DNA of 6,446 bases from Gemmatimonadaceae bacterium (GCA_025451425.1 JANWKK010000028.1:1-6446), one strand, 5' to 3'; shown: positions 1 through 5,536, numbered from the stretch's first letter. Numbers and translations: made by a program. The notes: generated by a model from the sequence alone, not told the origin.

Positions 1-464
1 CGCCCACCCGGCGGCGGCGCTTCGCTCAGGCTGGCGAACTCGATGCCCATGATCTGGAAACCCTCGAGCTGCTTCTCCACATCCGCCGCCGCGCCGGCGG
101 AGATGCCCGAATGCGTGCTCGGCACTTTCAGGCCGAGACGGTCCAGCACCGCGCGAAATTCCTTCGGCGACATGTTCGCATAGCCGCCGGCCGGCTCGAT
201 CTCCTTGTAGCCGATCGCTGCGACCTTCTCGAGCGTGCCGACATAATCCTTGGCCGTCAGGTCGCGCACGGTGAAGAGCTCCAGACCGATCTGGTCGGAC
301 CAGTTAGGTGCCGCCCAGCCCGCGGACGCTGCTGGCATGACGGCACCAAAGACGTTGCCGGCGCGACTCGTTAGGGCAATGGCACCGACGGTCGCGGCCA
401 CGCCTTTCAGACAGGTTCGGCGAGTCGCCTCGTGCTCGTTAAGCAGTTCATCATCACGATGCAT
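1..464 (-). CDS. Tat-exported sugar phosphate isomerase/epimerase-like protein, 3' end beyond window
   Basis: The first 154 residues are visible; the gene runs off the left edge. Residues 13-31 form a twin-arginine signal (TRRTCLKG, then a hydrophobic stretch), so the protein is probably exported folded to the periplasm. The mature part begins with IGLELFTVRD (59-68), the first strand of the xylose-isomerase-like TIM barrel, followed by VAAIGYKEIEPAGG (81-94) and LGLKVPSTHSG (110-120). These are the early barrel motifs of the sugar phosphate isomerase/epimerase (AP endonuclease 2-like) family. Metal ligands lie further on and cannot be checked. The ATG at 464 has a GAGGG ribosome site 7 bases upstream (472-476). 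Only 13 bases separate it from the stop of the dehydrogenase gene, so the two are very likely cotranscribed. Exported members often sit beside sugar oxidoreductases; the exact reaction (isomerase, epimerase or keto-sugar hydratase/lyase) cannot be told. Family assignment is firm, substrate unknown. Confidence 0.85.
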   Translation of the reverse strand, partial: MHRDDELLNEHEATRRTCLKGVAATVGAIALTSRAGNVFGAVMPAASAGWAAPNWSDQIGLELFTVRDLTAKDYVGTLEKVAAIGYKEIEPAGGYANMSPKEFRAVLDRLGLKVPSTHSGISAGAAADVEKQLEGFQIMGIEFASLSEAPPPGG

Positions 465-477
465 GACGGTACCCTCG

Positions 478-2190
478 TTACTGGAGGTAGAACGCGTAGA
501 CGGCTCCCTCAGCCGCGACGAGCACGTATTGCCGGCCGCCCACAGTAAACGTTTCGGCGGCATTGTCGATGGAGCCGATCCGGGCATGCCAGAGGGGCAC
601 CGGCGGCTTCGTGCCCGTTAGGCTGAAGGCGACGAAGTTGCCGGAGCCGTCGTTCGCGAAGAGCAAACCGCCAGCGGTCGCCAGCAGGCCAGTGGCTCCG
701 CCGTACCCGCCCACGGTTCCTTCGAAGCGATACTTCCAGGGAATCTTGCCCGTTTGATAGTCGACCGCGACGATCGAGTTGCCCATCGAGCCGACGACGT
801 CCTGCTCGCTGCCGCCGAGTCCGACCATCACGCGCGGATCTTTCGTCGTCAGGTAGTACATCGCGTAGAGCTCACGCGTGACGACGTACAGGAGGCCGGT
901 CTGAGGGCTGTAGGCCGGCGGATACCAGTTGGTCGCGCCGCCGTTGTCGGGTGACACGAGCGAGCCGGGGACCGTGTTGTCCTTCTCCGGGTTCCGCACG
1001 AGCTGACCCTTGGCATTGATCTCCTGCGCCCAGTTGGCCGCCTCCGCGTACTTCGACGTGAGCAAATGCTCACCATTGGTTCGGTCGAGGACGTAGAAAT
1101 ATCCATTGCGCGCCGCTTGCATCACCATCTTGCGCGGCCTGCCCTGGAACATCCCGTCGAAGAGCACCGACGGCTGCGTCGAGTCCCAGTCGTGCGTATC
1201 GTTAGGCGATGTCTGGTAGTACCAGACCATCTTGCCCGTCTCGACGTTGACGGCGACCACGGCGCACGTGTACAGGTTCGTGTGCACATCCTTCGGCGCA
1301 CGAAGGAGCGCCGTGTACGCCGGCGTCGGATTGCCTGTTCCGAAGATGTAGAGATGCGTCTCGGGATCATACGAGCCAGGCATCCACACCTGCGCGCCGC
1401 CGTGCCGCGCTGCATCCAGGCTCGCCCACGTCTCGAGTCCCGGATCGCCCGGGTTCATCGGCACCGAGTAGAACTTCCACTGCAGGTCGCCAGTGCGCGG
1501 ATCGAACGACTGGAGAAATCCCGGCGAGTCGAGGTCGTCGCCGGTTCCAACCAGCACGTGATCGCCAACGACCATTGGCGCCGTCGTGGAGAAGTACTGC
1601 TGATTGAAGTCGGAGATTTCCTTGTGCCAGCGCTCCTTGCCGGTTTTTGCGTCGAGCGACACGAGGTAGTCGTCCGGCGTTTCGAAGAAGACCCAGTCGC
1701 CATACATCGCCATGCCGCGGTTACCGATGTGGGTGCCGCCCCGCGACTTCCACCAGTAATGCCAGAGGACATGCCCGTCGAGCGCGTCCATCGCCCACGC
1801 ATTGTCGGGCGACGTCACGTACAGAATCCCGTTCACCTGGAGGATCGAACCCGAGAGGCGTGGCGATCCGCTTGTCGATCCCGGGATATTCATCGGACTC
1901 TCGGCGACGCCGCCAGTGATCACCCCACCGCCTGGCGACGGCCCGAAGAACCCTCCGTCGCCTCCGCCCGCGCCCGCCGTTAGGCGGCTCACCCAGGCGA
2001 GGCTCAAGTTTCGTACGTTACCGGTGTCGATCTGCGTGAGCGTGCTGTAGCGACGCTGCGAATAGTCACCCGCATAGCTCGGCCACGCGTCGGTCGCGGG
2101 CTTTATGAGGAGGGCATTGTCCAATCCCTGACCCAGCGCCGCGAGGTTCGGCAGACAGAGGGCAAGCAGAAGAATCTTCGTTTTTTTCAT
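478..2190 (-). CDS. Periplasmic PQQ-type quinoprotein dehydrogenase (beta-propeller)
   Basis: This 570-residue protein starts with a Sec signal peptide (MKKTKILLLALCLPNLAALG). Family marks follow in order: WPSYAGDYSQRRYSTLTQID (36-55), propeller W-motif repeats such as LDAKTGKERW (179-188) and FDPRTGDLQW (229-238), GTGNP (284-288, matching the Asn that binds the metal in alcohol/methanol dehydrogenases), NDTHDWD (330-336, with the Asp region that supplies the catalytic base), RNGYFYVLDRTNG (361-373) and GGATNWYPPAYSP (417-429). Such enzymes oxidise alcohols or sugars in the periplasm with PQQ and pass electrons to a cytochrome c, here the upstream gene. Two oddities: the adjacent Cys pair that stacks over PQQ in methanol/ethanol dehydrogenases is missing (GGTHIGNRG at 151-159), and a Gly-rich insert occupies about 73-94. 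There is no fused heme domain. The start is set by the signal peptide; no Shine-Dalgarno is visible because a heptamer array abuts the ATG. Substrate unknown; a propeller that no longer uses PQQ is possible. Confidence 0.9.
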   Translation of the reverse strand: MKKTKILLLALCLPNLAALGQGLDNALLIKPATDAWPSYAGDYSQRRYSTLTQIDTGNVRNLSLAWVSRLTAGAGGGDGGFFGPSPGGGVITGGVAESPMNIPGSTSGSPRLSGSILQVNGILYVTSPDNAWAMDALDGHVLWHYWWKSRGGTHIGNRGMAMYGDWVFFETPDDYLVSLDAKTGKERWHKEISDFNQQYFSTTAPMVVGDHVLVGTGDDLDSPGFLQSFDPRTGDLQWKFYSVPMNPGDPGLETWASLDAARHGGAQVWMPGSYDPETHLYIFGTGNPTPAYTALLRAPKDVHTNLYTCAVVAVNVETGKMVWYYQTSPNDTHDWDSTQPSVLFDGMFQGRPRKMVMQAARNGYFYVLDRTNGEHLLTSKYAEAANWAQEINAKGQLVRNPEKDNTVPGSLVSPDNGGATNWYPPAYSPQTGLLYVVTRELYAMYYLTTKDPRVMVGLGGSEQDVVGSMGNSIVAVDYQTGKIPWKYRFEGTVGGYGGATGLLATAGGLLFANDGSGNFVAFSLTGTKPPVPLWHARIGSIDNAAETFTVGGRQYVLVAAEGAVYAFYLQ

Positions 2191-2191
2191 T

Positions 2192-2230
2192 GTGGCGAGT
2201 GGCGAGTGGCGCGTGGCGATGAGCGGTCAG
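2192..2230. repeat. Heptamer tandem array (GTGGCGA) filling the cytochrome-dehydrogenase spacer
   Basis: Four head-to-tail 7-base units, GTGGCGA, GTGGCGA, GTGGCGC, GTGGCGA (2192-2219), are followed by TGAGCGG and TCAG (2220-2230). The array starts one base after the cytochrome stop codon (2232-2234 on the minus strand) and ends one base before the dehydrogenase ATG (2190), so it makes up essentially the whole 41-base spacer. It has no inverted partner, unlike the arrays at gene ends. On the coding strand it reads as C-rich repeats of CGCCACT type and leaves no Shine-Dalgarno before the dehydrogenase. The 11-mer TGAGCGGTCAG recurs exactly at 3401-3411. Confidence 0.9.
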
Positions 2231-2231
2231 G

Positions 2232-3125
2232 TTACTTCAGTGTGATGAGATACGCGGTCAAGTTATGAATGTCCGAATCGCGCCACTTGGGGAGCATGTC
2301 GATGTGCCATTGGAGAGGATTGGTGACGACGACTTTCGGAATCGAGTCGTGCCTGGCGAAGCTGCGGTAGGTGCCATCGGCCTCTCTCAACGCGACGACG
2401 AATGCCGTTATGTGATCGAGCTCTCCCGTTAGGCTTTGACCCGATGGCAGGGTGACGGTCACCGTCGGCACCGGCCGAGGCGTGGCCGGACCGCCCGAGC
2501 CGCGGCGGCGACCGCCACCGCCGCCGCCCGACACGATCATGTTCTGAATCATCTTCGGCTCGAACTTGCCACCGAAGCCCGCGAGGTCCCCCGTTACCGA
2601 GTGACATTGCGTGCATCGGCCAGCGCCGTTGAAGTAGGTCTCACCCGCCCTGGCGTTGCCGACGAGGATGTCGAGCGTGCTTGGCGCACCGCGATCGGAC
2701 AGCGGCTGACTGTGCAACCACGCGGCGATGTCGGCGATGTCCGTTGCGCTCAGCGTGAACTTCGGCATGCCTCGACCGGGAATGCCACTCTGCACGATTG
2801 GTGTGATGAGCTCGCCCTGTTGATCCGCGAGCACGACCTGGTCGCGGACCAGATTGGGCCCCGTCTCTCCGCCTCTTGCGTCCGAGCCGTGACAGAACGC
2901 GCAGTTGCTCTTGAAGACCTGCTCACCGTGCGCGAGCTGTTCTGGAGGTGCCGGCGCGCGGACCGGATAATCGGGCGCACGCTCGACGCGGTTGCCACGG
3001 CCCGCCTGGGCCGCTGGAGCTGGGCGTGGCGGGGGCGTCTGCGCTAAGGATCGCGCCACGCATAATACGGTGGTACAGCCGACGACCGCCGCGCGAACGA
3101 ACCATAGCCATCTCGGTGAGTGCAT
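2232..3125 (-). CDS. Secreted diheme cytochrome c with a small inserted domain
   Basis: This 297-residue protein has a Sec signal (about 1-28, ending ARSLAQ) and a Pro/Ala-rich linker (30-62). The first heme domain has NCAFCH (Cys75, Cys78, His79) with the likely distal Met120 in GIPGRGMPKF. The second has RCTQCH (Cys171, Cys174, His175) and a likely distal Met277 in HIDMLPKW, followed by the closing helix SDIHNLTAYL. About 100 residues separate the second heme site from its Met: a Gly/Arg-rich loop (200-212) and a beta-rich segment (221-268: TVTLPSGQSLTGEL, FVVALREADGTYRSFARHD). Such inserts are known in cytochromes of Acidobacteria and Planctomycetes-type sugar oxidation loci. It is the probable electron acceptor of the dehydrogenase encoded next. 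The ATG at 3125 was preferred over an in-frame one at 3197 because it has GAGGA 7 bases upstream and begins the signal peptide. It is the first gene of the operon. Confidence 0.9.
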   Translation of the reverse strand: MHSPRWLWFVRAAVVGCTTVLCVARSLAQTPPPRPAPAAQAGRGNRVERAPDYPVRAPAPPEQLAHGEQVFKSNCAFCHGSDARGGETGPNLVRDQVVLADQQGELITPIVQSGIPGRGMPKFTLSATDIADIAAWLHSQPLSDRGAPSTLDILVGNARAGETYFNGAGRCTQCHSVTGDLAGFGGKFEPKMIQNMIVSGGGGGGRRRGSGGPATPRPVPTVTVTLPSGQSLTGELDHITAFVVALREADGTYRSFARHDSIPKVVVTNPLQWHIDMLPKWRDSDIHNLTAYLITLK

Positions 3126-3132
3126 CAGCGAA

Positions 3133-3137
3133 TCCTC
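3133..3137 (-). promoter_or_regulatory. Ribosome binding site of the cytochrome gene
   Basis: On the minus strand GAGGA is followed by 7 bases and then ATG at 3125. It fixes the start at 3125 and not at the in-frame ATG at 3197. Confidence 0.75.
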
Positions 3138-3291
3138 ATAAGCGAAAATCGAAGTTCCCCGAGGGTCAAATGCGATATCCTCTGGAGGCGCCCACACGCG
3201 TGCTGGGCGCAGAGATACTGCGTCGCATCACCGGCCGGCGGAAGGTCTCGAAACGCACTCCGGCGGTGGGCCCGGAGTACGGACCGCGCCG

Positions 3292-3322
3292 GGCTGGTCA
3301 CCCCAAGCGGACGGCTGGTCAC
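3292..3322. promoter_or_regulatory. Candidate operator: direct repeat GGCTGGTCAC, two copies 21 bases apart
   Basis: GGCTGGTCAC occurs at 3292-3301 and exactly again at 3313-3322. Aligned GCG triplets lie 6 bases before each copy (3286-3288 and 3307-3309). The 21-base offset is two helical turns, placing both copies on the same DNA face, as expected for cooperative activator or response-regulator binding. The site is 167-197 bases upstream of the cytochrome start. Regulator unknown; a chance repeat is possible. Confidence 0.4.
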
Positions 3323-3400
3323 TCTTTCCTCGCGAATCCTCGTGAAGCACAATTCCGTTAGAGGAAACGAGCTGTCAGAGTTTCGATGAGCCGTGAGATG

Positions 3401-3828
3401 TGAGCGGTCAGTTCAGGCCCGTTTCCAATCGCCGTGTTGGCATCGCACCCACGACGGCGAGCCCAGACGCGAGACGCAAGCCGAGAGCTCACAGGGATCA
3501 GAGAACTACCTCAGCGATCAGAGCCAGCGGCGAGAGGTGAGACAAAGAGCTCAGCGGCGAGTACTCGCGATTTGGCTCTCTTCTCGCTCGACAAGTAGCC
3601 GAAGTGGAAGATGGTCTACGCATATCGAAAGAAGGTCATCGAGACTCCCGACGACGAATGACATTCAGCTGCTCATGGCTGACCTTCTCCATCTCTCGCG
3701 GCCGACTCTGATAGCTCAAGTAGTGTTCTGATCTCCGTGAGCTCTCGGCTTGCGTCTCGCGTCTGGGCTCGCTGTCGTGGGTGCGATGCGTGAGCGCCAG
3801 ACTGGAAAGGGCCCGAGCTGATAGCTCA
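3401..3828. repeat. Large inverted repeat with 140-base arms and a near-identical 53-base core
   Basis: The left arm (3401-3540) matches the reverse complement of the right arm (3689-3828) with no net length change; every matched pair of positions sums to 7229. The core arms 3440-3492 and 3737-3789 differ at a single base out of 53, while the flanking parts of the arms match only about 70-75%. The spacer 3541-3688 contains a perfect 12-base palindrome GCGAGTACTCGC (3557-3568). CTGATAGCTCA occurs at 3708-3718 and 3818-3828, and its degraded counterparts lie in the left arm. Seven-base periodicity shows as TGAG at 3387, 3394, 3401 with TCAG at 3408, and as AG-initial units from 3465. No transposase, target duplication or plausible gene was found. 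Transcription from either side would give a very long hairpin RNA. It ends 30 bases before the start of the next gene. Confidence 0.85.
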
Positions 3829-3847
3829 TCTTGTGTGACCACCACGC

Positions 3848-3853
3848 AGGAGG
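3848..3853 (+). promoter_or_regulatory. Ribosome binding site of the first ConA-like gene
   Basis: AGGAGG lies 5 bases before GTG at 3859. It selects this GTG over the in-frame ATG at 3781, which lies inside the inverted repeat and would put 26 unrelated residues before the signal peptide. Confidence 0.85.
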
Positions 3854-3858
3854 TCGTT

Positions 3859-4548
3859 GTGAGACGATACGTCAGCTCATTCCTAGCCCTCCTCGTCGCC
3901 GGTATGGCGTCGGCCCAGCCCTCGCTCCAGGGCCATGTCACGCTTCGACCCGACGCGATGCGATTTTCGCAAGTTCTAAACGGACGTGCGCAGCTCGTCG
4001 ACTATCGGGGGCGTCGCGCGATCAAGCTCGAGCCGTCGGCCGAGATGTCGGGCAAGGCCGAAGATATGCTCGCGATTCTCGCTGCCGATCAGTTCAAGGA
4101 TGGCGTGATCGAGATCGACGTCGCCGGCTCGCCGCGAGCCGGTTCCTCGGCGGACGCTCGCGGATTCATCGGCGTTTCGTTTCGCACCGGTGAACACGGC
4201 GAATGGTCCGAGATCTTCTACTTGAGACCCACGAACGGTCGCGCCGACGACCAACTGCGGCGAAATCACTCGGTGCAGTACGTATCGCACCCGGATTACC
4301 CCTGGAATCGATTGCGTCAGGAAAATCCCGGCGTGTACGAGTCGTACACCGATCTCGAGCCAGGCGTCTGGACTCCGATGCGCATCGTCGTGTCGGGGAC
4401 GACGGCTCGCCTCTACGTCAATGGCGCGGCGCAACCGTGTCTCGTTGTGCACGACCTGAAGCACGGCGCAGGTGCTGGACGCGTCGCACTCTGGGCACAG
4501 ATGGAGACGGACGCGTATTTCGGAGCGATCAGTTTGACGGTGAAGTAG
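3859..4548 (+). CDS. Secreted concanavalin/LamG-like protein (copy 1)
   Basis: The 229-residue protein begins at GTG with a strong ribosome site and has a Sec signal (about 1-19, ending GMASA). The rest is a beta-rich jelly-roll of concanavalin A-like type: DGVIEIDVAGS (81-91), GFIGVSFRTG (102-111), EIFYLRPTNGRADDQLRRN (118-136), QYVSHPDYPWNRLRQE (140-155), PGVYESY (157-163), WTPMRIVVSG (171-180), ARLYVNG (183-189), QPCLVVHDLK (192-201) and the closing VALWAQMETDAYF (209-221). The order matches the LamG/DUF1080-like domains of carbohydrate-active or carbohydrate-binding secreted proteins. No catalytic residues could be assigned. It is a paralog of the convergent gene downstream: 69 of 112 residues are identical, ungapped, over the last 112 residues (hand count). 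Its TAG stop lies inside the first heptamer of the downstream hairpin. Binding, glycoside hydrolase/lyase or structural roles are all possible. Confidence 0.85.
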   Translation: MRRYVSSFLALLVAGMASAQPSLQGHVTLRPDAMRFSQVLNGRAQLVDYRGRRAIKLEPSAEMSGKAEDMLAILAADQFKDGVIEIDVAGSPRAGSSADARGFIGVSFRTGEHGEWSEIFYLRPTNGRADDQLRRNHSVQYVSHPDYPWNRLRQENPGVYESYTDLEPGVWTPMRIVVSGTTARLYVNGAAQPCLVVHDLKHGAGAGRVALWAQMETDAYFGAISLTVK

Positions 4549-4621
4549 GGGGTAGGAGCTAGAGCTTAGGGGCTAGGGTGCGCGCCCTAACCCCTAGCCC
4601 CTAGTCTCTAACCCCTAGCGG
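4545..4621. terminator. Heptamer palindrome between the convergent genes, probable two-way terminator
   Basis: Five 7-base units on one side (GTAGGGG, GTAGGAG, CTAGAGC, TTAGGGG, CTAGGGT; 4545-4579) face five on the other (CTAACCC, CTAGCCC, CTAGTCT, CTAACCC, CTAGCGG; 4587-4621). They pair around a centre at 4581.5, giving a stem from about 4546 to 4617 with mismatches every several bases. The TAG stop of the plus gene (4546-4548) is in the first unit and the TAG stop of the minus gene (4608-4610) begins the fourth unit of the right half. There is no T-tract, so it is not a textbook intrinsic terminator, but position and fold fit that job on both strands. The G-runs of the left half could also form a G-quadruplex. 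Confidence 0.75.
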
Positions 4622-5327
4622 AGTTCTTCGCACTCACGCGCAAATTTGAGAAATACGCCTCGGTGCTGATTCGCGCCCAGAGTGCGATCTTGCCGCGGCT
4701 CTCGCCCAATTTGAGATCGTTCACGACGAGGCAGGGCTGCGTCGAGCCGTTCACGTAAAGCCGCGCCTTCGAGCCCGCGACCTCGATGCGGAGTCGCGTC
4801 CACGCGCCCGACTCGACGTCGACGTACGACTCGTAGACTCCCGGCATCTCCTGGCGGAGCCGCTGCCAAGAATAGTCCGGATCGGACTCGTACTGTGTCG
4901 AACGATTCCGGAAGAGCTGATTATCGAGACGCGAGTTTTCGGGCCTGAGGTAAAATCGTTCCGCGCTGTCACCATGGACACGGAACGAGATGCCGACGAT
5001 TCCCTTGAACCCGCTCACATCTTCCGCTTTCGAGTAGCCCTCACGGCGCGAGCCGGCGACGTCGATTTCGATGACACCATTCGAGAAATCCGTCTCGGTG
5101 AGAATCGCCGCCATTTCCTGATCGACGTCGCGCTCGTGTCCCACGAGCGGTGCGAGCTTGAGCGCCTGTCGGCCGCGATACGGCATCCATAACACGCGCG
5201 CGTTCTTCACGACGAACTTGGTCGTGGAGTCGAGAGGTATCTTCGGTTGCGACGAGGTGATTCTCGACGCAGGAAACGCCCCAAGCGCCGAGGAAAGCAC
5301 AGCGGCGATGACGAAGCGCTCGAACAT
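4608..5327 (-). CDS. Secreted concanavalin/LamG-like protein (copy 2)
   Basis: This 239-residue paralog of the gene at 3859-4548 is transcribed toward it. The ATG at 5327 has GGAG 7 bases upstream (5335-5338). An N-terminal hydrophobic segment (4-20) is a probable Sec signal. The shared blocks are YRGRQALKL (50-58), NGVIEIDVAGS (83-93), GIVGISFRVHG (109-119), RFYLRPENSRLDNQLFRN (124-141), PDYSWQRLRQE (150-160), PGVYESY (162-168), ARLYVNG (188-194), QPCLVVNDLK (197-206) and IALWARISTEAYF (214-226). The only Cys of the mature protein (199) is conserved in both copies. It differs by a longer segment before IGISF (about 94-108). The last residues ARG and the stop are encoded by the heptamer repeat, so the original stop has probably been replaced. 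Function unknown beyond a carbohydrate-type jelly-roll fold; two diverged copies suggest different ligands or a heteromer. Confidence 0.85.
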   Translation of the reverse strand: MFERFVIAAVLSSALGAFPASRITSSQPKIPLDSTTKFVVKNARVLWMPYRGRQALKLAPLVGHERDVDQEMAAILTETDFSNGVIEIDVAGSRREGYSKAEDVSGFKGIVGISFRVHGDSAERFYLRPENSRLDNQLFRNRSTQYESDPDYSWQRLRQEMPGVYESYVDVESGAWTRLRIEVAGSKARLYVNGSTQPCLVVNDLKLGESRGKIALWARISTEAYFSNLRVSAKNSARG

Positions 5328-5503
5328 CGTTGGACTCCGGTGAGAGACAGCCGAACTCGCTGAGGCCCGAAGTTACCGCGAGATGTGCAAGGCCGGTGTG
5401 AGCATTCTGTAACTCTTTTCGCGCTCTGGAGTTAGCAGAATCATCGAAGATGGGCCCGAATCGACTCTTCCGGCACGGCCGGTGCTTGAAGGAAGGCCAC
5501 CCT

Positions 5504-5523
5504 GCGCGGCGTCCGCGCCGCGC
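5504..5523 (+). promoter_or_regulatory. GC hairpin in the leader of the duplicated-domain gene
   Basis: A perfect 8-base stem GCGCGGCG/CGCCGCGC with a TCCG loop ends 13 bases before the GGAGG ribosome site and 24 bases before the ATG. It could stabilise the transcript or modulate translation; no T-tract follows, so termination is less likely. Confidence 0.5.
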
Positions 5524-5536
5524 CCTTCAACTTGTC

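Larger units (their letters stand above)
3126..3400. other. Gene-free upstream region of the cytochrome operon
   Basis: No convincing gene lies here: the short open frames have no ribosome site, no recognisable domain and compositions typical of chance GC-rich frames. The region should hold the operon promoter, reading toward 3125, but no good -35/-10 pair could be recognised. It contains a 10-base direct repeat spaced 21 bases (3292-3322), a second copy of GCGAATCCTC (3128-3137 and 3332-3341; the first covers the cytochrome ribosome site), and near its right end TGAG at 3387, 3394 and 3401, the start of the heptad-periodic sequence of the large inverted repeat. Confidence 0.6.

Noticed and set aside
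1066..1983. A 305-codon open frame on the plus strand.
   Set aside because: It is an antisense shadow of the dehydrogenase gene, Arg/His-rich and without any domain motif.
2192..2230. CRISPR-like array.
   Set aside because: The units are contiguous 7-mers without spacers and no cas genes are present.
369..2434. GTTAGGC matches the R' core (GTTRRRY) of integron attC sites.
   Set aside because: The copies lie inside coding regions, all in one orientation, without paired GCCTAAC-type partners and imperfect palindromes at attC spacing, and no integrase is present.
3141..3169. TTGACC (minus strand, 3169-3164) as -35 of the cytochrome operon.
   Set aside because: The hexamer 17 bases downstream is TTCGCT, a poor -10, and the transcript start would fall on the ribosome site.
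3126..3197. Longer N-terminus of the cytochrome from ATG at 3197.
   Set aside because: It would bury the signal peptide behind 24 residues and lacks the GAGGA site found before 3125.
3387..3842. MITE or insertion sequence ends for the large inverted repeat.
   Set aside because: No matching target duplication flanks 3401-3828 (GATG on the left, TCTT on the right) and there is no transposase; the mobile origin is left open only for the 53-base core.
3781..3858. Longer N-terminus of the first ConA-like protein from ATG at 3781.
   Set aside because: The extension is translated inverted-repeat DNA, and GTG at 3859 has a much better ribosome site followed by a signal peptide.
3393..3941. Two opposite open frames (3393-3731 plus, 3636-3941 minus) with similar peptides containing EPRRETQAESS.
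   Set aside because: The similarity is produced by the DNA inverted repeat read on both strands. There is no ribosome site, and composition does not look protein-like.
4566..4614. Telomere-like TTAGGGG/CCCTAAC units.
   Set aside because: The resemblance comes from the degenerate heptamers between two bacterial-type genes; the array is short, palindromic and internal.
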